Part shown: positions 20,697 through 33,799 of the stretch, in pieces
Position numbering within the stretch: the stretch's first letter is position 1
Layout: each line of letters starts with the position of its first letter
DNA from: Odiellus spinosus
Taxonomy: Eukaryota; Arthropoda; Arachnida; Opiliones; Phalangiidae
NCBI GenBank assembly: GCA_963920705.1
Contig: OY987232.1
Span: 10,195,318-10,259,317 of the forward strand
DNA length: 64,000 nt
Direction: 5' to 3'
The notes under the pieces: generated by a model
What the model was told of the DNA's origin: nothing
Seen by the model: only the letters and a program-made list of their open reading frames with translations
Databases searched by the model: none
Made by a program: the position numbers and the translations under genes

Positions 20697-22656
20697 ATGG
20701 ATGTTTTTTTCTCGGGGATGTATCCACATACTGATCCTATTCGAAAGGCTGGTGTAATACCACCTGCATACCAGACCCCAGAGGATACTGATTATCATAC
20801 CCCTGCACCAACTCCTCGTAGAACCCCTTTACGTAGGGCAAGATTTAGAAGTTTATCTGATTTAACCGATAGAAATACCGTTCAAAATGCTGAGAGAGAA
20901 CTATTTAACGAGGAACGATGGTTGAGGCTATTTCTAATAGGGTTTATGACAAATGTAGTAATAGACTAGAGCATACAGAACAGGAGCTTAGGTTATTGAC
21001 GCAAGCAGCTCAAGAGAAACCTGTAGCTAATCATACCCAAATAAATACAGCAACTAATCCTAGTACGGTAGACGATGATACTCAGGCACAGTTAGCTAGG
21101 GAACGGGAAGAGATTATTAGAGACCGTTGTGAATTGGAACAACAACACGTATTGTTAAGGCAGGCTCAAGAAGCCTTGGAGCAGCAAACATTAGGTGTTC
21201 AGAATAGAATTATACAGAATAGAAAGACACTTAATCAGGAACGATTGTTATTCCGTTGACAGAGACCCTCCGCCACCAGAACAAATGGAAATTTCAAATA
21301 GTGAGGGAAGTAATAATGATCCACAGGAAAATGAAGTAAATTTACCCCAGAGTTCCCGTGAAAGGGCTATTTTAGTCATAATAAGACATATAGGAACTGA
21401 CCCCGACCCTATATTATCGGGAGATGTTAATAGTGTAGTCCATCAAATTGCTCCGTCCTCTGCATCCCTGAGTTTAGGAAACCCTATCAGTTTACCGGTT
21501 TCAAGCGGAGTAACAGTTAATTTAACCAGTTCCGGTATTTCGTCCTCGACAGGAATAATATATTCTATAGCCAATACTTCTCCAAATGCTAGTATAGTTA
21601 GCTCAGGTAGGGGGGATCCTATTTTGCATTCAATCCCAATTGTTGCTAATATTGTTGGTGGAACGTCGGGAAGTTTTATACCTCCTCCTCTTAATATTCC
21701 TGGTTCAAGTATACAGACACCCACTAGTTTGGGAATAGGGAGTCAAATGTCTTCCCTAACGGTGGCGTTACCTGGTTTGATTCCCATGACAACTTCGATT
21801 TAGTTCGATACCAATACTTAGTACTATGCAGGCGGGTGGACAAGCCCGACAGCAATTGGGAGCTCATTATATTTTGAGTAAACAATTCCAAATGCCAACT
21901 TTTTCAGGGGAACCTAATGAAGACCCTAAGCTATTCTTGTATACGTTGAGCGAATACGTACAATTTCATAACTTTACGGAAGATACCTTGCATCTTTTAT
22001 TACCCAGGGTATTTACTAAAGGAGCTCAAGTATGGATTATGGATTTAATGTATAAAAATAACCGTAGATTGACCTGGCAAAATTTCATGACTGAATTTCA
22101 TGTTAAATATTTATCCGATGACAGAGAAAGTTGTTTAGAGATGGCCCTTTTTGGAGCTTTAGCCCAGGATAATGATGACCTTTTGGATTTTAGACATAAG
22201 ATAGTTAAATTGAATTAGTCATTACGAGAACCTTTAACCGAAGATAGGCTGGTTCGTTTGTTGGTAGCAAAATTACCCCCATCGGTTAAAATGTTGCTAA
22301 CTAGGAATACCTGTGGAACTATGGCCCAATTTAATAGTGAAATATTACGAATCCAGGAATCTAGAAATAGTGGTGTTGATTTACCTAGTCAAGCTACGGG
22401 TATAGTTACCCAGGGAAGGTATATTCCCCCTACATCCCCAAGAAGACCAAGTTCTTTGCAAAGAACAACTTATCCTAGACCTACTGGGTCATCTACTTTT
22501 ACCCCTACCTGTTTTAAGTGTCATGAAATTGGTCACATTAGTCGAAATTGTCCCAATGTACCACCCCAAACTAGCGCAGCTAGCTCATTACAACAGAATT
22601 CCCGAAGGGTTACTCCACCCAATACTTCTTCGGTAAACGAAACTCCAACTCTTTGA
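20697..22656 (+). pseudogene. Gypsy Gag, broken by frameshifts and a stop
   Basis: Pieces of one Gag occur in successive frames. First a Pro-rich start (about 20715-20960), then a Glu/Gln-rich coiled-coil piece (20918-21259), a Ser/Gly/Pro-rich linker (21195-21803), and the capsid-like part (from 21826, with FQMPTFSGEPNEDPKLFL and TWQNFMTEFHVKYL). An in-frame stop at 22216-22218 interrupts the capsid, after which the same frame continues to a CCHC zinc knuckle, CFKCHEIGHISRNC. The 5' leader (19630-20690) is untranslated and contains T-rich tracts. Several lesions make it non-functional. Confidence 0.85.
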
Positions 22657-22754
22657 ATGGACCGCAGGGAGTTGGACAGAGACGGGGACAGGGTGCAATA
22701 ATTAATTTAAATATGTATCAAACTAATCAAGCCCGACACAATTTTCTACATGGT

Positions 22755-24135
22755 ATCAAATTAATATTATATCAAAAATGTCTTTGCGAACAAAGACCCA
22801 GAAGGACATGTTATGGCCTTGAATGTCTGAAGTGACAGATATTTAATTTTCTTTTAAAACATTAAATTTAAATACAATTAGATTTTCTTTTAAAACGAAA
22901 TTTAAATATAATCACAATCTGGCACGATTTAGAGTTTCAAATTTCAAAACAACTGATTTTATTCACTCGGAAATATTTAAGAAAATACATAACAGACGAT
23001 TTTCTCCCATTGACGCTTAACATAAAATTTCGCTTAATTATTTTTCAGGGAAAACGTGTATTGAACTGTTATTTTTCAGTATAACGCGAGTCCACTTTTT
23101 GTTTTCTTAATTTAACCCGAATTGCCACGACTCGCAATTGAACGGATCGTTAAAAATACTCGCCGGTTTAATGGAATGGGTTTATGATAAAGGGAAATGT
23201 GTTTTTTTAAAGCCCGTTTAAAGTCACCTTCTTTTAAACTTAGCAGACGACGCAAACCATAACAATTTGTACTTTCAAAGCTATATTGTGCGCGCGAGGG
23301 AAGAGAATTTCAAAGCGACGAATTTTAGAGCGGATAAGGTATAAATTGTAATACTTTCATTTTTCTTCTCATTAAAACCGTACAATTAAAATGATGATTT
23401 CCATAAGGGACCACTAATTAGTTATTAGGAGTTATAAAAAAACAGTATCCATGGATTAGGTTTGTTCGTTTGCAACCCAAATTAAAAATTAAAATATGGG
23501 GAATTTTTATTCCCTTTAAATTCCTTGATAAGCATTCATAAGCTAACATGAACGAATTGCCTCGACTAAAGTCGAGGAGTTGTAATAAAACATTATCCAT
23601 GGATTAGGTTTGTTCGTTTGCAACCTAGATTAAAAATTAAAATATGGGGAATTTTTTTCCCTTTAAATTCCTTGATAAGCATTCATAAGCTAACATGAAC
23701 GAATTGAATCGACTAAAGTCGAGGAGTTATAATAAAGCATTATCCATAGAAAACATTATCCAATTAAGGTATGAGATCAGATCATAGAACATTTTGTTTG
23801 ACACGTAATCCCTGAAAAATAATTAAGCCAAATTTAATGTTAAGCGTCAATGGGAGAAAATCGTCTGTTATGTATTTTCTTAAATATTTCCGAGTGAATA
23901 AAATCAGTTGTTTTGAAATTTGAAACTCTAAATCGTGCCAGATTGTGATTATATTTAAATTTCGTTTTAAAAGAAAATCTAATTGTATTTAAATTTCATG
24001 TTTTAAAAGAAAATTTAATTGTATTTAAATTTAATGTTTTAAAAGAAAATTAAATATCTGTCACTTCAGACATTCAAGGCCATAACATGTCCTTCTGGGT
24101 CTTTGTTCGCAAAGACATTTTTGATATAATATCTG
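22755..24135. repeat. Large foldback inside Gypsy, arms ~330 bp
   Basis: The segment 22755-23050 (with ATGTCTTTGCGAAC, GGACATGTTATGGCC, AAGTGACAGATATT) is repeated inverted at about 23810-24135. The right arm has an extra copy of an internal TTTTAAAAGAAAATTTAATTG unit. The centre (23050-23810) holds a direct repeat and no gene. Confidence 0.85.
23438..23735 (+). repeat. Direct repeat, two ~147-bp units
   Basis: ATCCATGGATTAGGTTTGTT begins both units (about 23448 and 23596); each ends with a small hairpin, CGACTAAAGTCG. The units are about 95% alike. Confidence 0.85.
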
Positions 24136-24169
24136 TCACTTCAGTCTAACACGAAAGTGTTAACTTCTA

Positions 24170-26995
24170 TATTAAAATAAATTTTTTCATAATTTTTAAT
24201 GTTAATAGCTGCGGCAGCCGCACTTGATTCAGTCAAATCTCTACATTTTTACCAGTGCCCTTTAATCCCAATTAAAATTAACTTTTTCATAATTTTTGAT
24301 GTTAATAGCTCGGGCAGCCTCACTTGATTCAGTCAAATTTCTACATTTTTACCAGTGCCCCTTAATCCCAATTAAAATTAATTTTTTCATTATTTCTGAT
24401 GTTAATAGCTGGGGCAGCCGCACTTGATTCAGTCAAATCTCTACATTTTTACCATTGCCCTTTAATCCCAATTAAAATAATTTTTTTCATAATTTTTAAT
24501 GTTAATAGCTGCGGCAGCCGCACTTGATTCAGTCAAATCTCTACATTTTTACCAGTGCCCTTTAATCCCAATTAAAATTAACTTTTTCATAATTTTTGAT
24601 GTTAATAGCTCGGGCAGCCTCACTTGATTCAGTCAAATTTCTACATTTTTACCAGTGCCCCTTAATCCCAATTAAAATTAATTTTTTCATTATTTTTGAT
24701 GTTAATAGCTGGGGCAGCCGCACTTGATTCAGTCAAATCTCTACATTTTTACCATTGCCCTTTAATCCCAATTAAAATTAATTTTATCATTATTTTTGAT
24801 GTTAATAGCTGGGGCAGCCGCACTTGATTCAGTCAAATCTCTACATTTTTACCATTGCCCTTTAATCCCAATTAAAATTAATTTTTTCATTATTTTTGAT
24901 GTTAATAGCTGGGGCAGCCGCACTTGATTCAGTCAAATCTCTACATTTTTACCATTGCCCTTTAATCCCAATTAAAATTAATTTTTTCATTATTTTTGAT
25001 GTTAATAGCTGGGGCAGCCGCACTTGATTCAGTCAAATCTCTACATTTTTACCATTGCCCTTTAATCCCAATTAAAATTAATTTTTTCATTATTTTTTAT
25101 GTTAATAGCTGGGGCAGCCGCACTTGATTCAGTCAAATCTCTACATTTTTACCATTGCCCTTTAATCCCAATTAAAATTAATTTTTTCATAATTTTTGAT
25201 GTTAATAACTGCGGCAGCCTCACTTGATTCATTCAGATCTCTACATTTTTACCATTGCCCTTTAAACCCAATTAAAATTATTTTTTTTTCACAATTTTTG
25301 ATGTTAATAGCTGGGGCAGCCTCACTTGATTCAGTCAGATCTCTACATTTTTACCATTGCCCTTTAAACCCAATTAAAATAAATTTTTTCACAATTTTTG
25401 ATGTTAATAGCTGGGGCAGCCTCACTTGATTCAGTCAAATTTCTACATTTTTACCAGTGCCCTTTAATCCCAATTAAAATTAATTTTTTCATAATTTTTG
25501 ATGTTAATATCTGCGGCAGCCGCACTTGATTCAGTCAGATCTCTACATTTTTACCATTGCCCTTTAAACCCAATTAAAATAAATTTTTTCACAATTTTTG
25601 ATGTTAATAGCTGGGGCAGCCTCACTTGATTCAGTTAAATTTCTACATTTTTACCAGTGCCCTTTAATCCCAATTAAAATTTATTTTTTCATTATTTTTT
25701 ATGTTAATAGCTGGGGCAGCCTCACTTGATTCAGTCAAACCTCTACATTTTTACCATTGCCCTTTAATCCCAATTAAAATTAATTTTTTCATTATTTTTG
25801 ATGTTAATAGCTGGGGCAGCCTCACTTGATTCAGTCAAATCTCTACATTTTTACCATTGGCCTTTAATCCCAATTAAAATTAATTTTTTCATTATTTTTG
25901 ATGTTAATAGCTGGGGCAGCCGCACTTGATTCAGTCAAATCTCTACATTTTTACCATTGCCCTTTAATCCCAATTAAAATTAATTTTTTCATAATTTTTG
26001 ATGTTAATATCTGCGGCAGCCGCACTTGATTCAGTCAGATCTCTACATTTTTACCATTGCCCTTTAAACCCAATTAAAATTAATTTTTTCACAATTTTTG
26101 ATGTTAATAGCTGGGGCAGCCTCACTTGATTCAGTCAAATTTCTACATTTTTACCAGTGCCCTTTAATCCCAATTAAAATTTATTTTTTCATTATTTTTG
26201 ATGTTAATAGCAGGGGCAGCCTCACTTGATTCAGTCAAACCTCTACATTTTTACCATTGCCCTTTAATCCCAATTAAAATTAATTTTTTCCTTATTTTTG
26301 ATGTTAATAGCTGGGGCAGCCGCACTTGATTCAGTCAAATCTCTACATTTTTACCATTGCCCTTTAATCCCAATTAAAATTAATTTTTTCCTTATTTTTG
26401 ATGTTAATAGCTGGGGCAGCCGCACTTGATTCAGTCAAATCTCTACATTTTTACCATTGCCCTTTAATCCCAATTAAAATTAATTTTTACATTTTTTTTG
26501 ATGTTAATAGCTGGGGCAGCCGCACTTGATTTAGTCAAATTTCTACATTTTTACCATTGCCCTTTAAACCTAATTAAACTAAATTTTTTCATAATTTTTG
26601 ATGTTAATAGCTGGGGCAGCCTTACTTGATTCAGTCAGATCTCTACATTTTCCCCATTGCCCTTTAAACCCAATTAAAATTAATTTTTTCATCAATTTTG
26701 ATGTTAATACCTCCGACAGCCGCAGCGAAATCATTATATTTTCCCCATTGCCCTTTAAACCAAATTTAAATTAAATTTTTCATCAATTTTGATGTTAATA
26801 CCTCCGACAGCCGCAGTGAAATCTTTATATTTTCCCTATTGCCCTTTAAACCAAATTTAAATTAATTATTTCAGCAATTTTGATGTTAATACCTCCGACA
26901 GCCGCAGCGAAATCTTTATATTTTCCCCATTGCCCTTTAAACCAAATTCCAATTAATTTTTTCATTATTTTTGATGTTAATACCTTCCTTATTGC
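24170..26995 (+). repeat. 100-bp satellite array, about 28 copies
   Basis: Each unit contains GTTAATAGCTGGGGCAGCC, CACTTGATTCAGTC and CTACATTTTTACCATTGCCC. The first ten units keep an exact 100-bp period. Units 1-3 are repeated as a 300-bp block in units 4-6. The last three or four units (from about 26700) are diverged and shorter, with CCTCCGACAGCCGCAG. The array lies inside the Gypsy element between gag and pol. Confidence 0.95.
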
Positions 26996-27049
26996 CGTTC
27001 GGAATGGCAAGTCGTTCGGAATTTCACTAATTTTTAAAAAGGAGAGTAC

Positions 27050-27590
27050 TTTTAAGGCTGAGAAATTGAAAATTAATGTTATTCTATGGGATTTAGATTT
27101 TTTGCAAGAGACTTACCTTTCAGATTTATTTTCTAAAACTTCCAAATATTTTACAGGCTTTATTTTAAGACTTATTTCATAATTTTATACCGATTAGTTT
27201 GGTCACAGTCTATAAACGGCAAAAATATGAAGAAGGAGAAATTAAGTCATTAGAGTTCAATACCCATAGCCTCCAAATCAAGCGCGCGCGCTCGTGCTCG
27301 TGATTTTAAAAAGCCATATAAAACCTAAGCCTAATTTGTCAAATTAGGCTTAGGTTTTTGGCGAATCTATTTCTCCGCCTTGTTGTTCCCTCCGTTTTCA
27401 TGAATATATTGTGGGCCAACTAATCGGTGTAAAATTATGAAATTAGTCTTAAAATAAAGCTTGAAACTTAATTCATACCACACGGAAAATCCAAGTCTGA
27501 AAAATATCCGGAAGTATTAGAAAATAAATCTGAAAGGTAAGCCACTTTCAAAAAACTAAATCCCATAGAATAACATTACGAATTTGGCCA
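27050..27590. repeat. Inverted repeat next to the satellite
   Basis: About 135-170 bp at 27070-27205 (TTATTCTATGGGATTTAG, TTTCAGATTTATTTTC) return inverted at 27413-27580. In the centre a perfect hairpin, AAACCTAAGCCTAATTTG with its complement, occupies 27319-27357, and an alternating GC run lies near 27281-27292. Confidence 0.8.
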
Positions 27591-29106
27591 TGCGCGAAAC
27601 CAGCTAAGTACCAAAAAAAGGGTCAATTTCAGAATTAAGTTTAAAATACTTAGACTTAATATTTTTAAACGAAACTTAGAAAAGGCACACATTCGAACTT
27701 TAATCTTTCATTTAAAATTAGTTTCAACTGTAACAAATGATTATTTCGATAAGTTATGCCCCGGAACAGACATGTCCTCGAAAAAGTCGATTTTAATGTT
27801 ATTTCAATGGGAAAATGGAGCGTTTTGATTGGCTAGAGACTGAATTTTTTAGGAAATCAAAATTGCATTACAAATGATGATCAGCCCAATACATAGAACC
27901 CTACCGGGTTCTCCGAAATATGTAATTAAGTGGTTCGCAGTAGCGAAACACTTTCTATTTGTGAGAGTGCCAAAATCCCAGCAAAGTTTTCTCTCTTAGA
28001 GATTGAGTTTTGGGAGAGGAGGAGAATGAGGAGGATGAGGAGAATCAGGAGAATTCTATTCTGTTCATCACTTTCCAAGTGACGAATCACGTACCGAGGT
28101 TACGCTCTCTCATTAATATCTCTGGTAGCGTGAATGGCGCCGACACTCAAGGAACCTCCTACTCTTCAATAACCCATCATTACTACGGGAGCCTACCTCC
28201 TACAAACCGTCCCGAAAAACCGAGACGGTAAGTTTGTACGCATTGAAATTTCACGTGGCTCTAACAAAAACGAATCACAGCCGGGCTAAACAAGCAGATT
28301 GAAACTACACTGCGCGCTGAAAGACGACCTCCGCTCCCTACATTTTTTCTGGGATGGGGAAAAAAACACCCCTTTAGCTTTATACCCACTGAATTTAGTA
28401 AGTGGAATAAGCCAGAGAGCCGCGGAAAGCTATCGTCCTGACGCCATCATTTTTCTCGCCTTTCCTACTTTAAATTATAATATCTTTACCAAAATACCTT
28501 AAGTAAGGGTGTTATTTTTGTTCATTTCCATTTTAAAAGGTGGGAATTGTGCATTTTACAAGTTATTTTTTCCATTTGGCCTTAAATATACCGTAACATC
28601 ACGTTTAATTTTGTTATCCAAAGGCTTAGTGAAACAAACTCGATACTACCGCTATCACGCACAGCCAGCGGCGTTAAGCTAATGTTTTACTATATTTGTT
28701 TTACCATATTTTTTTTTAACTTTAATTATTGTTTAAATAAATTATATAATAAAATATCATTCGTCTTCGAATATTATAATATGTTATTTAAATAAAATTA
28801 TAAATTCAAAATAAATTTAATTATTTAAATTATGAATAAAGTTAGAAGGCGCCACTCTATGCTCGCAGATGGAAGAGGGCAAGAGGCCCAAGGTTTCTAA
28901 AAGCCTTGAAAAGGGATAAGGAAGCGCATGTTTTAAAGGGATATGAAAGTGGATTTTTGAATATTTTAAATTTGTAACAATCTTATTTTAAGAAGATATC
29001 CGCGCTTTTTGAAGAGATAATGAAACTGATATTTGAATTTGGTGCGCATGCAAACATAGTTCAATATTTTTTTAATGCTTTTTATCACACGAGTTTCTTT
29101 AAAGGG
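27591..29106. other. Insert within Gypsy, no gene recognised
   Basis: AT-rich with a short Glu/Asp-coding purine run (about 28010-28060) and a hairpin AGAACCCTACCGGGTTCT near 27896. No known protein or RNA is supported. Confidence 0.5.
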
Positions 29107-29113
29107 ACAGATA

Positions 29114-29800
29114 TTAGATAAAAACCAGTTGGGCAGCCGCCCACCTAGAAGGGAGGGCTATTTGTGACAGATATTACAACTCAGAATGGACAGGTATTAA
29201 ATTACATCTGGCAATGGACAGATATATAAGTTTTATTACAACTCAAAATGGGCAGATATTAAATTACATCTTTCGATGGGCAGATATTAAATTACATCTT
29301 TCGATGGACAGATATTAAATTACATCTTTCGATGGACAGATATAATTTTTTATTACAACTTGGAATGGCCAGATATTAAATTTTCAAATCAGTGCAATTC
29401 AGCCAAACCTTTCACAAATAACTCTGCCCTTTGAAATAAATATTTTGTTTCATATCGTAGTATGTCACAAGATGATTTAAATTTTTATTTCAAAGTTCCT
29501 TTCACCAAAAAAAAATGCATGTTACAAAAGACAGTACAACAAATTCAGAATGACTAAAATAAAGGGCAGAGTTATTTGTGAAAGGTTTGGCTGAATTGCA
29601 CTGATTTGAAAATTTAATATCTGGCCATTCCAAGTTGTAATAAAAAATTATATCTGTCCATCGAAAGATGTGATTTAATATCTGCCCATTTTGAGTTGTA
29701 ATAAAACTTATATATCTGTCCATTGCCAGATGTAATTTAATATCTGTCACAAATAGCCCTCCCTTCTAGGTGGGCGGCTGCCCAACTGGTTGTTATCTAA
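29114..29800. repeat. Foldback with TGGACAGATATT units
   Basis: Ends TTAGATAA..AACCAGTTGGGCAGCCG and its complement. Arms of about 280-340 bp contain several short copies of GGACAGATATTAAATTACATC. The element abuts the protease coding region of the Gypsy element at its right end. Confidence 0.85.
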
Positions 29801-32800
29801 TAAAAATATAGTGGAATTCCTCGATTCCGGTGCTGATAAAAGTGCTATTTCTGAAGAGTTCATTTATGACCTTGGGGTATCTACGTTGATAGAATATAAG
29901 CCCAGGGTTGTACAAATGACAACTGATACTTTGACGGAGGAAACTTTGGGACATGTTACTCTTGAGATAGATTTGGGATTGAACATGGGCATTATTCCCT
30001 AAAATTTCATGTAATACCAGGTTTACGTCATCCCCTTATTTTGGGTAATGAACTAATTAGAGATATGAAGGCAGTTATTGATTATGATAATGATACATTT
30101 TCTTATTGTGGGTTTACCTTGCCTTTACTACCTTTAAGTTCAAATCAACCAACTCCAGTTAAGGATTTAACCAAAATTCCACAAATAAATGCAAACCAAT
30201 TAAACTTGAGAGAATCATTATTGGAATCTGAAACGAATGATCTGTTATCATTAAGTCACGAGTTTTATACTTTGTTTTCTGGAAAACCAGGTAGAACCCA
30301 TTTAGTTACACATCACATTAGACTTAAACCAGGAACAATACCAGTTAGTAAACAACCCTATTCTCATAGCCGGTTTGTTAACGAAGAAATTGATAACCAA
30401 ATTCAAGAATTATTGAAACAGGGTATGATACGCCCTTCAGAGAGCCCATGGGCTTCACCCATAATAATGGTAGACAAAAAAGATGCCAGAAAGGGAGATG
30501 GAAGAGATAGACGCATGTGTATCGATTTAACAGCAGTTATAGCAGTCACCATTAATGATCCATACAATATTCCCAAGATTGATGAGATAATAGATTCAAT
30601 GGGTAAACCCAAATATATCACGAAGTTAAGACTTGAAATCAGGTTATTGGCAAATTGAAATGGCCCCTAAAGATATTGAGAAAACAGCTTTCGTAACTAG
30701 AGACGGTAAATATGAATGGTTAGTTATGCCCTTTGGACTTAAAAATGCCCCGTCCAGCTTTATGCGTTTGATGAATAGAGTTCTAAGATATGCCAGAAGA
30801 TACGGGGTTGGAATTTATTTGGATGACATAATTATTGCGAGTCAAACCTGGTCGGATCATTTGGTAGCCTTACGCTATGTATTTTCGTAATTGAAACATG
30901 CAGGCTTAACCCTTAACTTAAGTAAAAGTTATTTTGGTGTAACTCAGGTCTCAGTATTGGGATATATAGTTAGTGCCCAGGGAGTTCAAATAGATCCCGA
31001 TAAAGTCAGAGATATCATAAATTTTCCTACACCTAGAACAGTTAAACAAGTCTCTTCTTTTTTGGGTATGTGTGGATATCACACTAGATTTATTCCTCGA
31101 TTAGCTGATCTTACAGCCCCATTGAATAAATTAAAAAGGAAATATTATAGGTGGCGTTGGGGTGATGAAGAACATAATGCCTTTGAGGAATTGAAATATC
31201 TAATTGCTACCGCAGCCATGCTTCAGGTACCAACTCCCGATGGGAAATATATAATAACGACGGATGCTAGTGGGACAGGCATTGTGGGTATGTTAAGTCA
31301 AATTCAGGGTGAAGAAGAAGTCACCTTGGCTTACTTTAGTAAGTTATTGACCCCTGCACAGCTAAAGTATAGTACCCCAGAACAAGAAGCTTTAGCGGTT
31401 ATCGAAACCGTTCGAAAATTCAGACATAATATAGCGGGAAGGAATTTTGCTATAGTATCAGATCATCGTGCCCTTTGTTGGTTACTTAAACTAAAAAATA
31501 AGAAGAGCAGATTAATGAGATGGGCCCTAGAATTACAAGAATATATGCCCTTTGAAATCTTGCATAAATCTGGTAGTGAAAACCTTGTAGCAGATGCCCT
31601 ATCAAGATGTCCCGTATCTGATTTACATTCTGTTAGTCCCAAAAATATTGATACGCAAGAACCCGAGGATTTAAGACCTATTAATTTAAATGTCATAGCC
31701 TGTAACCCAGGTCTTACTGTATCACATCTGGATTTCGTTACCATGGATGAAATCAAAGAAGCTCAAAAATCTGATCCTAAGTTGATTGAATTAAGAAATA
31801 AGCTAAATAATAATGAACCATCAAGAGTGTATGAAATCAGAGATGATTTAATCTATAGAAAACCTGAAGGATTTCAGCCAGTGAAGGTGTTGATCCCTAC
31901 TAAGTTAATACCTAGAGTGCTACAAGCATATCATGACCATCCCATGTCTGGTCATAGAGGTAGAACTACTACCTATGCCAAAGTTAGAGCTCGATATTAT
32001 CATCCCCAATTGTATACCCTGGTTAAGAAATATGTTAAAGAATGTGAAATTTGTCAACGATATAAAAGTAGAAATACAAAGCGCCCAGGTCTTATGATAC
32101 CCTCGTATAAGATACACCCAGGCGATCTGTTGGGAATAGATATTATGGGTCCATTACCCTGCACTAAAAATCAAAATCGATTCCTGTTTGTAATGGTAGA
32201 TTATTTTACGAAATATGTGGACGTTTTTCCCGTTAGAAGTATTACAGCTCCGATATTGTGTAAAGTATTGCTCCAGTATATTTCTAGGCACGGTACTATG
32301 GCGCTTATTTTGTCGGATAATGGGCCCCAATTTATATCTAACCTTTAACAATTATGCCATAAGTTGAAAATTAAAGTTAAATTTACTTCTCCGTATCATC
32401 CCCAGGCTAATATGACTGAACGAGTGAATAGAGTTATGGGAGAAATTATGAGCATATATACAGGAAATGTACATACAAAATGGGATGAACATTTACCATT
32501 AATTCAGTTGGCAATTAACAGTACAGTACATGTATCCACTGGTTATTACCCATTTTATCTTCATCATGGTTATGAACCTACGTTACCCTGGGATGAAAGA
32601 AGTTTTGAGGGGGTACCCATTAATGTAGAAACGGTCCTAGAATATGAGAAAGGACCTATTTATGACTGGCAGATAGCTATAGATTTCGCACAGGAAATAA
32701 ATGACCTAGCTTGCATGAAACAGAAGTATTTTTATGATAAAAATTATACCAATAGCGAACTCGAGGTGGGACAGTTAGTATGGAAGCTGGGACATAGATT

Positions 32801-33728
32801 GTCAAATGCGGTAGCGAAGTTTTCCGCTAAGTTTGCACCCCTTTGGGAAGGCCCATATCGAATTGTAGAAAAAATTTCCCCTGTGAGTTTTTTAATTATG
32901 GAGATGAGTACTGGCGCCCTGGCTGGCACCTGGCACATTAATCAATTGACATTATATATGTGTACTGCATCCCTAGACACACAGGAAGTCTTAGAACCTG
33001 AGGTTAATCCTACTGTTGTGATAGACCCAGTTGCTGAAGAACCTCCCATAGATCCGGATCAAACATTTGTAATGTTTCCCTCAAGTAGAAATGCTCCGCC
33101 AGAAATGGAAGAGGATTCAGAATTGATAGAAGTTATTGTAGTACAGGATAAAGCAGTACCGGATTCTGTAAAACAAATACAATCTTCCTAATCTTTGGTC
33201 CCTTATATTAACCAAACAGACAGCAGTTCAACTAATTCTATAATAAATGATTCGGATGAATCTTTGAATAACAGAAATATAAATGTTCAGATGGGTAGCT
33301 CTATAGTTGTCGAGGAACCATCTAGTGAAAGTGAAAATGAGGAACCTCCTCGGTATAATTTGAGGTCAAGAGTCAGATTCTCAAATCCCCTTATTGAGGA
33401 GATACCAGCTGTTGATCAACAAATCCTAGTTGTTCATCAGGACTCTGTTTTGACTCTAGATACAGAAGAAAATGATAATCCCTTATTAAAACCTTTTTCT
33501 TATGGTTGGCATAGGGAAGTGGTATTCCGTAGATCCCAAGTTTCTCGTCTCGGAGATGTTTATTATTATACCCCCGGTCCTAATGTTAGAAAATTACGTT
33601 CTTTCCCTGATATTGATGATTATCTTTTATTGCATGCAATTGCACCCCATATTCTAAATAGGTTTAACTTTTCTATGAAACCTATACCAATTGCTTATCC
33701 CCCATTCGAAACCGTACGCCATTCGTGA
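29800..33728 (+). pseudogene. Gypsy Pol, broken by frameshifts and stops
   Basis: Protease (FLDSGADKSAISEEF, about 29818), RT with RMCIDLTAVIAVTINDPY and intact YLDD (IYLDDIIIAS, about 30816), RNase H (TTDASGTGIVGMLS, about 31258; YSTPEQEALAV; VSDHRAL), integrase zinc-binding part (HPMSGHRG...CEICQRYK), integrase core Asp residues (GIDIMGP, LSDNGPQF) and Glu (MTERVNRV), then a GPY-like module (LWEGPYRIVEKISPVSF) and an acidic tail with YNLRSR. Frame changes near 30003 and 30635 and in-frame stops at 30888, 32346 and 33189 disable it. In the RT, TAVIAV replaces the usual YRALNAV-type motif. Confidence 0.92.
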
Positions 33729-33799
33729 TTGTATTGTTGTCCCTATATTTTTATAGATGCTTCGAACAAGAGGCAAGCAATTCACGGGGGTACTATCCC

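Noticed and set aside
24170..26995. CRISPR-like array
   Set aside because: Units are head-to-tail and contiguous without unique spacers; this is a eukaryotic satellite.
28010..28231. Frame starting with a Glu/Asp-rich run
   Set aside because: The run comes from a purine-rich GAGGAGAAT repeat; the rest has no recognisable domain.
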